Below are positions 46,421 to 56,264 of a DNA stretch of 64,000 bases, piece by piece. Positions within the stretch are counted from its first letter, which is position 1; each line of letters opens with the position of its first letter. The notes below the pieces were generated by a model that was given only the letters and a program-made list of their open reading frames with translations, was not told the origin of the DNA and searched no databases. Source of the stretch: Chelatococcus composti (GTDB lineage Bacteria; Pseudomonadota; Alphaproteobacteria; Rhizobiales; Beijerinckiaceae). The stretch is from assembly GCF_014201415.1 (NCBI RefSeq), contig NZ_JACHEH010000006.1:212387-276386 (forward strand). The letters run 5' to 3'. A program made the position numbers and the translations under genes.

Positions 46421-47659
46421 ATGACGCCCGACGAGCGGCGCTATGCGCCGGATTCCGCCTATGCCTGGCTGCGCCTCGCATTGTCGCTCGTCATCGGGAC
46501 CGTCGCCTGTGTCGGCAGCTGGTCGGTGGTCGTCGTGCTCCCTGCGGTCCAGGCGGAGTTCGGCACGTTGCGGGCGGGCGCCTCCCTGCCCTACACCTGC
46601 GCCATGCTGGGCTTCGGCTTCGGCAACATCGCCCTGGGCCGCATCGCCGACCGCTACGGCATCGTGGCACCGATCTTTGGCGGCGGCATCCTGCTCGGGT
46701 CCGGCTACATCCTAGCAGGGCTCTCCGAAACGCTGTGGCAGTTCGCCCTTGTGCATGGCCTGCTGATCGGCATCGGCGGCGGGGCGGGCTTCTCGCCGCT
46801 CATCGCGGACCTGTCGCACTGGTTCCGCCGCCACCGCGGCCTCGCCGTCGTCTTCGGCGCCTCCGGCAGCTACCTCGCCGGCGTGATCTGGCCCCAGGTG
46901 ATCAGCTGGGGCCTGCAGAGCCACGGCTGGCGCGCCACACACATCGGCATCGGCATCGTCGCCCTCGTCGTGATGCTGCCCCTCGCCCTCTTCTTCCGCA
47001 AGCGTCCCGCCGCCGAGACGCTGGTAGAGGCCGAGCTGTCCAGCGCCGGCGCGCGCAGCGACCTCGGCCTGACGCCGAACCAGCTGCAGGCGCTGCTCGT
47101 GGTCGCCGGTTTCTGCTGCTGCGTCGCCATGGCGATGCCGCAGGTCCACATCGTCGCCTATTGCGGCGATCTGGGCTATGGCGTGGCGCGTGGGGCGGAA
47201 ATGTTGTCCCTGATGCTCTTCCTCGGCATCGTCAGCCGCATCGGCTCCGGCTTCGTCGCCGACCGGATCGGCGGCACGGCGACCCTCGCGCTCGGCTCGC
47301 TGATGCAGGGCGTGGCGCTCTTCCTCTATCTCTGGTTCGACGGGCTGAGTTCGCTCTACATCGTCAGCGGCATCTTCGGCCTGTTCCAGGGCGGTATCGT
47401 GCCGATGTACGCAGTCATCATCCGCGACTACCTGCCCCCTCGCGAGGCCGGCGTCCGCATCGGCATCGTCATGTCGGCGACCATCCTCGGCATGGCCTTT
47501 GGCGGCTACGTCTCGGGGCTGATCTTCGACCTCTTCGCCTCCTACCGCATGGCCTTCCTGAACGGGCTGCTGTGGAACCTGTTCAACCTCTCCATCGTCT
47601 GCTGGCTGATGGTGAAGGCACGGCCCAAGCTGCGGGCGGCGCCGGGCGCCGCCTCCTGA
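46421..47659 (+). CDS. MFS transporter (oxalate:formate/monocarboxylate antiporter-like)
   Basis: 412 residues from the ATG at 46421 with GGGAGGAG upstream; about twelve transmembrane segments. The cytoplasmic loop GRIADRYGIV is the MFS signature after helix 2, and GFVADRIGG is its second-half counterpart. Similar proteins move oxalate, formate or other carboxylates; the substrate is not resolved. Confidence 0.88.
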   Translation: MTPDERRYAPDSAYAWLRLALSLVIGTVACVGSWSVVVVLPAVQAEFGTLRAGASLPYTCAMLGFGFGNIALGRIADRYGIVAPIFGGGILLGSGYILAGLSETLWQFALVHGLLIGIGGGAGFSPLIADLSHWFRRHRGLAVVFGASGSYLAGVIWPQVISWGLQSHGWRATHIGIGIVALVVMLPLALFFRKRPAAETLVEAELSSAGARSDLGLTPNQLQALLVVAGFCCCVAMAMPQVHIVAYCGDLGYGVARGAEMLSLMLFLGIVSRIGSGFVADRIGGTATLALGSLMQGVALFLYLWFDGLSSLYIVSGIFGLFQGGIVPMYAVIIRDYLPPREAGVRIGIVMSATILGMAFGGYVSGLIFDLFASYRMAFLNGLLWNLFNLSIVCWLMVKARPKLRAAPGAAS

Positions 47660-47674
47660 GGCCGGCGGCGGGCC

Positions 47675-49408
47675 TCACGTCCACCACGCCCACAGGGCGA
47701 GGATGGCGGCCACGGCGACGACGAGCGTAACAGGCCATCCTGCCCTCGGGAAATCGCTGAAGCGATAGCCGGCGATGCCCATGACGACAGTGTTGTTGTG
47801 GTGGCCGATCGGCGTGAGGAAATCGACGGAGGCGCCGACGGCCACAGCGAGCAGCAGCGGCTCGGGCGGCAGGCCGGAGGCTTGCGCCGCCCCGACGGCG
47901 ACGGGGCCGAGCACGAGCGCCGTTGAGGCGTTGTTGACGAAGGGGGTGATGAGGAGCGCGATCGTCATCATGACGGCCGCGACGACGAGCGTGTCGTGGG
48001 ACGGCAGGACGGACAGCAGGCCGTCCGCAAGAAAGGCCGCCGCGCCGGTCGTTTCCACGGCGCTGCCCAGAGGGATCATCGTCGCGAGCATGAGCAGGAT
48101 GGGCCAGTCCAGTTCGGCGAGCCCCTGCCGCAGGTTGAGGCGGCCGAGAGCCGCGAGGACGAGCACGACCAGGGCGAAGGCGAGCTCCGGCGGCGCGAGA
48201 CCGAGAGCCGCCAGCGCGATGCCGCAGGCGAAGGCGGCGACCGGCGTCCAGCGCACGTCGCCCGCCTTGTCCCGCGGATCCGGCCACAGCGGCAGGATCT
48301 CGGCCTCGTCAATCGCCTCGTCGATGGCCGCCCGGTCGCCCTCAAGATAGAGCACGTCGCCGATCGACAGGCGCAGGTCGGCGAGGGAGCCCTCGATGCG
48401 CGGCGTCCGGGCGGCGACCGCCACGACCGTGATGCCGCGGCAGGAGAGCAGCTCCAGCGTGCCGACGCGCGAGCCCACCAGCGTGCTCTCCGGCATGATC
48501 ACCGCCTCCACCCGCTGCCGCGCCCCGGACGGGGAAGCGCCGCCGGGCAGCGCCAGCGCCCCCGCGGCCAGAAGCGCCTCAAGATGCAGCAGGCCGGTCT
48601 CGACGAGCAGCGTATCGCCGCTCGCGATGGTCGTGCCGGGCCGCTGGTGCAGAAGGTGGGCACCGGCGCGCCGCACGGCATGGATCGCAAGTCCCGCCTC
48701 CCCGACCGGCCGGCCGACGAGCGGCGAACCGGCCGGCACCACGACCTCGCTGATCACGGTGCGGAACGCCTGCGGCGGCAGGCGGCCGCGGCCCGCGGTG
48801 TCGCGGCCGAGCACCCGGCGCGGCCAAACGACGACCGCGAGAATGCCGGCCACAGCGGCGGGCAGCCCCACCCAGGCGAAATCGAAGAAGGCGAAGCCGC
48901 GTCCCGTCGCCGCCGCGAGCTGGCCGCTGACGATCAGGTTGGCCGGCGTGCCGATGACGGAGCAGAGGCCGCCGAGCAGCGCCGCGAAGCTGACGGGCAT
49001 CAGCATGCGCCGGCTGTCGAGCCCGCTCACCCGGCAGACGCTGGTCACAACCGGGATCATCAGCGCCAGCGCGCCGATGTTGTTCATGAAGACCGAGATG
49101 CCCGCCGTCGCTATGCACAGGAGGGCGAGCACCGCCGTCTCGGTGCCGGCCACCTCGCTGACGCGACGGGCGAACGGATCGAGGATGCCGCTGCGCCCCA
49201 GCACCTGCACGATCAGCAGGATTTCGACGACAGTGACGAAGGCAGGGCTGGAGAAGCCCGCAAAGGCCTGCGCCGGTCCCACGAGGCCGAGCGCCACCGC
49301 AAGGCCGAGGCCCCCGAGCGCCACCAGCTCCATGCGGATGCGGTCGATGGCGAAGAGGGCGAGCATGCCGACGAGAAGAGCGAGGATCGCGGCCTGCTCG
49401 AAACCCAT
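47675..49408 (-). CDS. SLC13-type anion transporter with two TrkA-C (RCK_C) domains
   Basis: 577 residues from the ATG at 49408. Two blocks of transmembrane segments flank a cytoplasmic part with two RCK_C-like domains (about 210-375; VISEVVVPAGSPLVGRPVGE and AVIMPESTLVGSRVGTLELL). Helix-hairpin motifs carry NNIGALALMIPV and TPFVNNASTALVLGPVAVG. This architecture, sometimes called SAC1 or YfbS-like, transports sulfate, other divalent anions or carboxylates. It lies beside the sulfate ABC genes, but on its own transcript; a sulfate link is possible, not shown. Confidence 0.87.
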   Translation of the reverse strand: MGFEQAAILALLVGMLALFAIDRIRMELVALGGLGLAVALGLVGPAQAFAGFSSPAFVTVVEILLIVQVLGRSGILDPFARRVSEVAGTETAVLALLCIATAGISVFMNNIGALALMIPVVTSVCRVSGLDSRRMLMPVSFAALLGGLCSVIGTPANLIVSGQLAAATGRGFAFFDFAWVGLPAAVAGILAVVVWPRRVLGRDTAGRGRLPPQAFRTVISEVVVPAGSPLVGRPVGEAGLAIHAVRRAGAHLLHQRPGTTIASGDTLLVETGLLHLEALLAAGALALPGGASPSGARQRVEAVIMPESTLVGSRVGTLELLSCRGITVVAVAARTPRIEGSLADLRLSIGDVLYLEGDRAAIDEAIDEAEILPLWPDPRDKAGDVRWTPVAAFACGIALAALGLAPPELAFALVVLVLAALGRLNLRQGLAELDWPILLMLATMIPLGSAVETTGAAAFLADGLLSVLPSHDTLVVAAVMMTIALLITPFVNNASTALVLGPVAVGAAQASGLPPEPLLLAVAVGASVDFLTPIGHHNNTVVMGIAGYRFSDFPRAGWPVTLVVAVAAILALWAWWT

Positions 49409-49564
49409 CGTCGCATTGGCCCCCGGTGCCTGTTTTCGCCATGCCAGGTGCGATGGCCGGAGGCTGAGAGATAGCATGCCAGGCGCCGCAAGCGTAGCCG
49501 CGGCCGCCCTCGGGGCAGGTCACCGCCCGCGCCCCCCGGGCGCGGGAGCACGGTCGACGGGCAG

Positions 49565-50689
49565 CTACAGGGACGCAGCGAGCATCAGCTCGGCTTCGTC
49601 GGCCTTGCCGGCACTGCCGTCGTCCGTTGCCGACAAGGCAGCCGTGCCGCCGCTTGCGGGAAAGAGCTTCCAGCGCCGCGGGCGGAACGAGATGCGGCTG
49701 TTCGCGGCCTCCGGGTGATCGACCGGAAGCTCGATCTCCACGCGCTCGCGCGCGCCGCCCACCTCGAGCTCCACGCGGCGCGTGCCGGCAACGCGCCGGC
49801 TCGCCGTGACGGTGCCCGCGATGCACCCGCCGCCGCCGTCGAGCAGCTCGACGTCGTGCGGGCGGAAGTAGAGGCTGGCCGGCCCGTCCGGCACGTCCCG
49901 CACCTCGATCCCGATGAAGCGGTCCTGCAGCCAGAGCTTGCCATTCTCGACCCGCACGGGCAGCACGCTCGAGTCGCCGATGAAGCCGAAGACGAAGGGC
50001 GAGTTCGGGCGGTCGTAGACGTCATCGGCCGAGCCGACCTGCTCGATGCGCCCCCGGCTCATCACCACGACGCGGTCGGCGAGTTCGAGCGCCTCCTCCT
50101 GGTCGTGCGTGACGAAGACCGTCGTGTGGCCGGTGCGGTCGTGAATCTCGCGCAGCCAGCGGCGCAGCTCGCGGCGAACCTGCGCGTCGAGCGCGCCGAA
50201 GGGCTCGTCAAGCAGGAGCACGCGCGGCTCGATGGCCAGCGCCCGCGCCAGCGCCACGCGCTGGCGCTGGCCGCCGGAGAGTTGGCTCGGATAGCGGTCT
50301 TCCAGCCCGGAGAGCTGGACGAGATCGAGAAGCTCCGAGGCGCGGCGGCGGATCTCGCGTTTTGACGGGCGGTTCGCCGCCGGGCGCACCTTGAGGCCGA
50401 AGCCGATGTTCTCAGCCACCGTCATGTGGCGGAAGAGCGCGTAGTGCTGGAACACGAAGCCGACATTGCGCTCCTGCACGGTGCGGTGCGAGGCATCCTC
50501 GTCTCCGAAGAAGATGGCGCCGGCGGTGGGGCGCTCGAGGCCGGCGATCAGGCGCAGCAGCGTCGTCTTGCCCGAGCCGGACGGCCCGAGCAGCGCGATC
50601 AGCTCGCCCGAGCGGATGTCGAGCGAGACGTCGTGCAGTGCCGGATAGCCGTCGAACTCCTTGGAAACGGATCTGATCGAGACGTCCAT
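49565..50689 (-). CDS. cysA: Sulfate/thiosulfate ABC transporter ATPase
   Basis: 374 residues from the ATG at 50689. Walker [10 protein letters not shown], signature LSGGQRQRV, Walker [21 protein letters not shown] (a CysA-like stretch) and [12 protein letters not shown]. The C-terminal part, [20 protein letters not shown] onward, is a TOBE-like regulatory domain with about 20 extra residues at the end. Last gene of sbp-cysT-cysW-cysA on the minus strand. Confidence 0.95.
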   Translation of the reverse strand: MDVSIRSVSKEFDGYPALHDVSLDIRSGELIALLGPSGSGKTTLLRLIAGLERPTAGAIFFGDEDASHRTVQERNVGFVFQHYALFRHMTVAENIGFGLKVRPAANRPSKREIRRRASELLDLVQLSGLEDRYPSQLSGGQRQRVALARALAIEPRVLLLDEPFGALDAQVRRELRRWLREIHDRTGHTTVFVTHDQEEALELADRVVVMSRGRIEQVGSADDVYDRPNSPFVFGFIGDSSVLPVRVENGKLWLQDRFIGIEVRDVPDGPASLYFRPHDVELLDGGGGCIAGTVTASRRVAGTRRVELEVGGARERVEIELPVDHPEAANSRISFRPRRWKLFPASGGTAALSATDDGSAGKADEAELMLAASL

Positions 50690-50700
50690 GGCGGGCGCTC

Positions 50701-51612
50701 CTAGTGCTTGGCCGTCGCGGCGATCTCGTCGCCATAACGGTATTCGAGGAAAGACTTGAAGACGAGCGTCACCAAGGCAAGGCTCGCAAGCAGCGTGGAG
50801 ACGGCGAAGGCGGCGACGAAATTGTACTCGTTGTAGAGGATCTCGACATGCAGCGGCATGGTGTTGGTCAGGCCGCGGATGTGGCCCGAGACTACCGAGA
50901 CGGCGCCGAATTCGCCCATGGCGCGCGCGTTGCAGAGCAGGACGCCGTAGAGCAGGCCCCATTTGATGTTGGGCAGCGTCACGTAGCGGAACGTCTGCCA
51001 GCCCGACGCGCCGAGCGACAGGGCGGCCTCCTCGTCGCCGGTGCCCTGGTCCTGCATCAGCGGGATGAGCTCGCGGGCGACGAAGGGGAAGGTGACGAAG
51101 ACGGTCGCCAGCACGATGCCCGGCACCGCGAACAGGATCTCGATTCCGTGCGCCTTCAGCCACGTTCCGAGCACGGACCCGGTGCCGAACAGCAGCACGT
51201 AGACGAGGCCGGATATCACGGGAGAGACCGAGAACGGCAGGTCTATCAGCGTCGTGAGGAAGGCCTTGCCCTTGAACTCGAACTTGGCGATCGCCCAGGC
51301 GGCGGCGACGCCGAAGACGAGGTTGAGCGGCACGGCAATGGCCGCCACCGTCAGCGTGAGCCGGATGGCTGCCAGCGTGTCAGGCTCGCCGAGCGCCGCG
51401 AGGAACTCGCCCGCCCCCTTGCGGAAGGCCTCGATGAAGACCGCGATCAGCGGCAGGACGAGGAACAGGGCCAGGAATCCGAGGGCAATCGTAATCAGGA
51501 TGGCCTTGGCGAGCGGCCCTTCCGTCGTCGGGCGGCGGAAGCTGTGCGCAGCGGCGGGACGGGCCGCAGCCGGCCGTGGCATGCCCGTCAGCGTGTCAAC
51601 CGACATAGCCAA
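50701..51612 (-). CDS. cysW: Sulfate ABC transporter permease CysW
   Basis: 303 residues, about six transmembrane segments. The conserved CysW segments [20 protein letters not shown] and [20 protein letters not shown] (EAA loop) are present, as is [20 protein letters not shown]. Start could also be the Met at 51606. It overlaps cysT by 17 bp and precedes cysA by 11 bp. Confidence 0.94.
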   Translation of the reverse strand: MAMSVDTLTGMPRPAAARPAAAHSFRRPTTEGPLAKAILITIALGFLALFLVLPLIAVFIEAFRKGAGEFLAALGEPDTLAAIRLTLTVAAIAVPLNLVFGVAAAWAIAKFEFKGKAFLTTLIDLPFSVSPVISGLVYVLLFGTGSVLGTWLKAHGIEILFAVPGIVLATVFVTFPFVARELIPLMQDQGTGDEEAALSLGASGWQTFRYVTLPNIKWGLLYGVLLCNARAMGEFGAVSVVSGHIRGLTNTMPLHVEILYNEYNFVAAFAVSTLLASLALVTLVFKSFLEYRYGDEIAATAKH

Positions 51613-52456
51613 ACCTCCTGCGGCTCCAGGCCTGGATGAGGTTGATCGCGAACAGCATCGCGAAGGAAATAACCAGCATGATGGCCGCGATCGCTGTCGC
51701 GCCCGCGTAGTTGAACTCCTCGAGCCGGATAACGATGAGCAGCGGTGCGATCTCGGACACGTAGGGGATGTTGCCCGCGATGAAGATCACCGAGCCGTAC
51801 TCGCCGACGGCCCGCGCGAAGGCGAGCGCAAAGCCCGTCAGCACGGCCGGCGCAATGCCGGGCAGGATAACGCGGCAAATCGTCTGGAAACGGCTGGCGC
51901 CCAGGGTCGCCGCCGCTTCCTCGACCTCGCGGTCCATGTCCTCCAGGAGCGGCTGCACGGTGCGCACCACGAAGGGCAGCCCAATGAAGATGAGCGCGAT
52001 GACGATGCCGAGCGGCGTGAAGGCGACCTTGATGCCGAGCGGGGCGAGGAGCTGCCCGACCCAGCCGTTGGGGGCGTAGATCGAGGCGAGCGATATGCCC
52101 GCGACCGCTGTGGGAAGCGCGAAGGGCAGGTCCACCGCGGCGTCGACGATGCGCCGCCCCGGGAAACGGTAACGAACAAGCACCCACGCCACGAGCGTGC
52201 CGAACACCACGTTGACCATGGCGGCAATCAGCGACGCGCCGAAGGAGATCCTGAGTGCCCTGACCGTCCGCTCGTCGGTGGCGATGGCCCAGAACTCGGC
52301 CCAGCCGAGCTCCATCGAGCGCCAGGCAACGCCGGACAGCGGAATGAGGATGATGAGCGTAAGATAGGCGACCGTGAAGCCGAGCGTCAGCCCGAAGCCG
52401 GGGATGACGCTCGGCTTCCTGAAATGCCATCCCTGCGCCGCGACGAGGGTGGTCAT
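51596..52456 (-). CDS. cysT: Sulfate ABC transporter permease CysT (CysU)
   Basis: 286 residues. ALPTAVAGISLASIYAPNGW and LGASRFQTICRVILPGIAPA (EAA loop) followed by ARAVGEYGSVIFIAGNIPYV are hallmark CysT segments. It lies 9 bp after the binding-protein gene and overlaps cysW. Confidence 0.94.
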   Translation of the reverse strand: MTTLVAAQGWHFRKPSVIPGFGLTLGFTVAYLTLIILIPLSGVAWRSMELGWAEFWAIATDERTVRALRISFGASLIAAMVNVVFGTLVAWVLVRYRFPGRRIVDAAVDLPFALPTAVAGISLASIYAPNGWVGQLLAPLGIKVAFTPLGIVIALIFIGLPFVVRTVQPLLEDMDREVEEAAATLGASRFQTICRVILPGIAPAVLTGFALAFARAVGEYGSVIFIAGNIPYVSEIAPLLIVIRLEEFNYAGATAIAAIMLVISFAMLFAINLIQAWSRRRFGYVG

Positions 52457-52465
52457 CGTCCCTCC

Positions 52466-53500
52466 TCAGTTCGACGAACCGGGGCGGTAGATCTGGTCGA
52501 AGATGCCGCCGTCACCGAAGTGCAGAGGCTGCACCTTCGCCCAGCCGCCGAACAGCGGATCGTCGATCGTGACCAATTTAATCTCCGGCAGCGCCGTGAG
52601 TTCCTCCGCCGGCACGAGCTCGCGCTTGGAAGGACGATAGAAGTGCCTGGCGGCGATGCGCTGGCCCTCCGGCGAATAGAGGTATTCGAGATAGGCCTGC
52701 GCCACGTCGCGCGTGCCCTTGGCGTCGACATTGCCGTCCACCAGCGCCACCGAAGGCTCGGCAAGGATCGAGGTGGGCGGAACGACGATATCGAACTTGT
52801 CGTCGCCGAACTCGGCGCCGGCCAGATGCGCCTCGTTCTCCCAGGCGAGCAGAACGTCGCCGATCTGGCGCTGGGCGAAGGTGGTCAACGATCCGCGCGC
52901 CCCCGTGTCGAGCACCGGCACGCGCTTGAAGAGCTCGGCCATGTAATTCCTGATCTTGGCCTCGTCCCCGCCGAACGTCTCGTGCGCCCAGGCCCACGCC
53001 GCCAGGTAGTTCCAGCGCGCGCCGCCCGAGGTCTTGGGGTTCGGCGTGATCACCTGCACATCGTCCTTCACGAGGTCGCCCCAGTCCTTGATGCCCTTGG
53101 GGTTGCCCTTGCGGACGAGGAAGACGATGGTCGACGTGTAGGGAGCGTTGTTGTTCTCCAGCTTGCCGCGCCAGTCGGCGGGGATCTTGCCCGTGTTCTT
53201 GGCGATGGCGTCGATATCCGCCTCGAGCGCCAGGGTGACGACGTCGGCATCGAGGCCGTCGATCACGGCACGCGCCTGCTTGCCGGAGCCGCCGTGCGAG
53301 GCGCGGACCGTGATCGTCTCGCCGGTCTTCTCCTTCCAGTACTTCGTGAAGGCCTGGTTGAAATCGCGATAGAGCTCGCGCGTCGGGTCATAGGACACAT
53401 TGAGAATGGTCCTGTCGGCAAAGGCGGTGCCGGACGCGCCCAACTGGACCGCAGCCGCGACTGCGGCGACAAGCAGCACTGACCGTCGATTGAGCGACAT
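52466..53500 (-). CDS. Sulfate-binding periplasmic protein (Sbp/CysP)
   Basis: 344 residues with a signal peptide ending SGTAFAD. The mature part ILNVSYDPTRELYRDFNQAF, ASHGGSGKQARAVIDGLDAD, PNPKTSGGARWNYLAAWAWA and the C-terminal GGIFDQIYRPGS are standard for sulfate-binding proteins. Sbp and CysP cannot be told apart with certainty. First gene of the sulfate importer operon and directly downstream of an Rrf2 regulator. Confidence 0.95.
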   Translation of the reverse strand: MSLNRRSVLLVAAVAAAVQLGASGTAFADRTILNVSYDPTRELYRDFNQAFTKYWKEKTGETITVRASHGGSGKQARAVIDGLDADVVTLALEADIDAIAKNTGKIPADWRGKLENNNAPYTSTIVFLVRKGNPKGIKDWGDLVKDDVQVITPNPKTSGGARWNYLAAWAWAHETFGGDEAKIRNYMAELFKRVPVLDTGARGSLTTFAQRQIGDVLLAWENEAHLAGAEFGDDKFDIVVPPTSILAEPSVALVDGNVDAKGTRDVAQAYLEYLYSPEGQRIAARHFYRPSKRELVPAEELTALPEIKLVTIDDPLFGGWAKVQPLHFGDGGIFDQIYRPGSSN

Positions 53501-53522
53501 GGCTACCCTCCGTTGTTAGTAG

Positions 53523-53572
53523 ATAAACTCTATCGACATAGTCGTGATAAGCTGCACACCTTCCTCTTGCAA
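53523..53572 (-). promoter_or_regulatory. Candidate promoter/operator of the sulfate operon
   Basis: On the minus strand TTGCAA (53567-53572) and TTATCA (53545-53550) are 16 bp apart. Just downstream is CTATcgacATAG (53529-53540) within an AT-rich segment, a possible Rrf2-family binding site. The region lies between the Rrf2 gene's stop and the binding-protein start. Confidence 0.42.
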
Positions 53573-53586
53573 GCAGGAATTGGAAA

Positions 53587-54036
53587 CTAGGCGATCAGCA
53601 TGCGCGCCTCGTCCTGCGCGGCATCACCGATGCAATCGGCGATCGTGGTGCCGTCGAGAACCTCCCGCGTCGCGGTCGCGACACGGGCGAAAACCTGGCG
53701 GATTTCGCAACTCGCCTCGTCGCTGCAGTCCTCGCAGCGGCGATAGGCCACATGGCTCAGGCACGGCAGCGGGGCGACCGGGCCGTCGATGATGCGCAGC
53801 ACCTCACCAAAGGTGATGGCGTCGGGGCTCTTGAGGAGCATGTAGCCCCCCGCCTTGCCCCGCCGGCTCGACACGATGCCGTGATGCTTCAGGTCGAGCA
53901 GGATTTGTTCCAGAAACTTCTTGGGTATGCGCTGCTGTTCGGCGATCTCGGAAATGAGCCGGGCGTCGTCGCGCCCGTGCGTCCGCGCCAATGCGACCAG
54001 GGCCCGAAGCGCATATTTGGCCTTTTGTGAAATCAT
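53587..54036 (-). CDS. Rrf2-family regulator (CymR/IscR-like), probable sulfur regulator
   Basis: 149 residues from ATG 54036. The winged helix has MISQKAKYALRALVALARTH and IPKKFLEQILLDLKHHGIVS. A cysteine set, LPCLSHVAYRRCEDCSDEAS then C, is present; three of these match the spacing seen in Fe-S or thiol-sensing Rrf2 proteins. It is 86 bp upstream of the sulfate-binding protein gene on the same strand, pointing to control of sulfate uptake or cysteine synthesis. Whether it holds an Fe-S cluster cannot be told. Confidence 0.87.
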   Translation of the reverse strand: MISQKAKYALRALVALARTHGRDDARLISEIAEQQRIPKKFLEQILLDLKHHGIVSSRRGKAGGYMLLKSPDAITFGEVLRIIDGPVAPLPCLSHVAYRRCEDCSDEASCEIRQVFARVATATREVLDGTTIADCIGDAAQDEARMLIA

Positions 54037-54395
54037 GGTCTCGTTCGTGTCTTGAGCGCTTCCGGGGAAGGGCGATTGACCCGAGGGCCACCGAACCGGC
54101 TGGCCGACACCTCCCGAGCAGCTGCCCCGGCCACACCGTTTCGGCGGGCTGCTCGGTCCAAGAGTGTACGCGACGATCTCGACCTGATGGGTCGTATAAT
54201 GGCGTGCCGGGCTGGCCGAGTCCAGACGGGCGGCTGTCCGGGGCGCCGGCCCGTATCCTCGGGCCCGGGCGGAACGACCCGATCCGCTCCTGCGGGTAGC
54301 TGCGAAAACGCTGGTGGCGCAACGCTTCCGCAGACCCGGAAACGACAAAGCCGCCTTGCGGCGGCCGGGCGTAAGACGTCGATTTGAGAGAGAAC
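54037..54395. other. Intergenic region between the Rrf2 gene and tRNA-Gly
   Basis: 359 bp. Apart from the tRNA terminator at 54341-54365 I see no gene, only short GC-rich palindromes. It presumably also contains the promoter of the Rrf2 gene, which I cannot place. Confidence 0.5.
54341..54365 (-). terminator. Rho-independent terminator after tRNA-Gly
   Basis: Minus strand: GCCGCC-gcaa-GGCGGC followed by TTTGTCGTTT, 31 bp past the tRNA 3' end. Confidence 0.75.
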
Positions 54396-54470
54396 TGGAG
54401 CGGGCGAAGGGATTCGAACCCTCGACCCCAACCTTGGCAAGGTTGTGCTCTACCCCTGAGCTACACCCGC
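54396..54470 (-). tRNA. tRNA-Gly (anticodon GCC)
   Basis: Full cloverleaf on the minus strand. Acceptor GCGGGTG pairs with CGCCCGC; the D arm is GTAGCTCAGGGGTAGAGC; the anticodon loop TTGCCAA is closed by CAACC/GGTTG; the T arm contains GGTTCGAATCC; and 3' CCA is encoded (54396-54398) after discriminator T. Decodes GGC/GGU. Confidence 0.98.
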
Positions 54471-54723
54471 ATCCATGTCCGGCGGCGATCAGCGCCGTTG
54501 CGGTGGGGTAAATGCCGCAAACCGGACGACATTGCAAGGGGCAAATTGGGCATGACCGACAAAATGCCGCCTCCGGCCGTCCTGCCTGTGGATGACTCGG
54601 CCGCGTAGGGGGCGCTCGGGCACGGGGGCCCATCCGCCCCCCGCGAGCGACCGGCCGTGCGGGCCGGCGGCCGGCGCCCGCGGACGCCTTGCCGCACGCC
54701 GGACCGCCCGGTACAACCGGGGC

Positions 54724-55281
54724 ATGTCTGTGACGCCCGACGATCTCTTCGCCTTTCTCGCCCGCCTCGGCATCACGCCGGCAACGGCCACGCACCCGCC
54801 GCTCTACACTGTCGCCGAGTCGCAGGCGCTGCGCGGCCTCATTCCCGGCGGGCACACCAAGAACCTCTTCCTCAAGGACCGCAAGGGACGGCTCTTCCTC
54901 CTCGTGGCGCTGGAGGATGCGGCGATCGACCTGAAGGCACTGCCGCCCCTGGTGGGCGCGAGCGGCAAGTTCTCCTTCGCCAGCGCCGATCTTCTCAGGC
55001 AGCACCTCGGGGTGGAGCCGGGGTCCGTCACCCCCTTCGGCGCCATCAACGACCGAGACGGCGCCGTCACCATCGTGCTCGACGCCGCCCTGATGGAGCA
55101 CGAGCGGCTGAACTTCCATCCCCTCGTCAACACGATGACAAGCACCATCGCGCGCGAGGAGCTTCTCGCCTTCCTGCGCGCCACGGGACACGAGCCCCTC
55201 ATCGTCGCCGCCTCACGCCCGCAAGCTGCGCGCGAGGCGCGCTCCGACGATTGCCAGACGCACGTTGGCACACCATCTTGA
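54724..55281 (+). CDS. Prolyl-tRNA editing protein (ProX/PrdX, YbaK-like)
   Basis: 185 residues. The YbaK/ProX fold hydrolyses mischarged aminoacyl-tRNA, chiefly Ala-tRNA(Pro). Visible motifs: GGHTKNLFLKDRKGRLFLLV (with the catalytic lysine region) and PGSVTPFGAINDRDGAVTIV, which match the PrdX group. Start ATG 54724 has a GGGG stretch upstream but a weak RBS; the frame is open further upstream without homology. Confidence 0.87.
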   Translation: MSVTPDDLFAFLARLGITPATATHPPLYTVAESQALRGLIPGGHTKNLFLKDRKGRLFLLVALEDAAIDLKALPPLVGASGKFSFASADLLRQHLGVEPGSVTPFGAINDRDGAVTIVLDAALMEHERLNFHPLVNTMTSTIAREELLAFLRATGHEPLIVAASRPQAAREARSDDCQTHVGTPS

Positions 55282-55333
55282 ACATGCCGCGGGCAGAAGG
55301 CCCGATCCGCATTCGTCACAAACAGAGGTTTGA

Positions 55334-56233
55334 ATGGTGAACGAACAACCCGCCGTGGCTGATGCCGGCATCATCAAGGATACGACGACGGCCGCCTTCC
55401 GGCAGGACGTTATCGCCGAATCCATGCGCCAGCCGGTGCTGGTGGACTTCTGGGCCCCGTGGTGCGGCCCTTGCAAGCAGCTCGCCCCCATCCTCGAGAA
55501 GGTGGTTCAGGCGGCCAAGGGCAAGGTCAAGCTCGTCAAGCTCAACATCGACGAGCATCCGCAGATCCCCGGCCAGCTCGGCATCCAGTCCATTCCCGCG
55601 GTCATTGCCTTCCAGCGCGGCCAGCCGGTGGACGGCTTCATGGGCGCCCTGCCCGAGAGCCAGGTGAAGGGGTTCGTCGAGCGCCTTGTCGGTCCGGTCG
55701 GCCCCGCAGCGAAGGACACACTGCTGGAGGAGGCGGCCGCGAAGCTCGAGGCAGGCGACGCAACCGGCGCGGCCGAGCTCTATGCCGCGGTGCTGACGCA
55801 GGAGCCTGCCAACACCACGGCCATCGGCGCCCTCGCCAAGCTGCACGTCACTCTCGGTGACATCGAGGGGGCGAAGCGCTTCCTCGCCATGGCGCCGGCC
55901 GACAAGGCCAACGACCCGGCCATCGCCGCCGGCCGGGCCGCCATCGAGCTTGCCGAACAGGCCGCCTCCCTCGGCGACATCGCGGAGCTCGAGGCGCGTG
56001 TCGCGGCCAACCCGAAGGACCATCAGGCGCGTTTCGACCTTGCCCTGGCGCTCAATGCGCGCGGCCGGCGCGAGGCGGCGCTCGACCATCTGCTCGAGAT
56101 CGTGCGTCGGGACCGCAGCTGGAACGACGACGGCGCCCGGCGCCAGCTCGTCCAGTTCTTCGACGCCTGGGGCCCGACGGACGAGATGACGATTGCGGGG
56201 CGCAAGCGGCTGTCCTCGCTCCTGTTCGCCTGA
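55334..56233 (+). CDS. Thioredoxin-domain co-chaperone with TPR-like C-terminus (CnoX/YbbN-like)
   Basis: 299 residues. The N-terminal thioredoxin domain (about 12-118) has WCGPC with C44 and C47. The C-terminal half is a row of TPR-like helices (AAAKLEAGDATGAAELYAAV and LALALNARGRREAALDHLLE). E. coli CnoX keeps this shape but has an SxxC motif and acts mainly as a holdase; the intact CGPC here suggests redox activity is retained. Followed 31 bp later by a LON-domain gene. Confidence 0.9.
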   Translation: MVNEQPAVADAGIIKDTTTAAFRQDVIAESMRQPVLVDFWAPWCGPCKQLAPILEKVVQAAKGKVKLVKLNIDEHPQIPGQLGIQSIPAVIAFQRGQPVDGFMGALPESQVKGFVERLVGPVGPAAKDTLLEEAAAKLEAGDATGAAELYAAVLTQEPANTTAIGALAKLHVTLGDIEGAKRFLAMAPADKANDPAIAAGRAAIELAEQAASLGDIAELEARVAANPKDHQARFDLALALNARGRREAALDHLLEIVRRDRSWNDDGARRQLVQFFDAWGPTDEMTIAGRKRLSSLLFA

Positions 56234-56264
56234 CGGGACCTGCAACCCGGCGGGAGACGACGGC

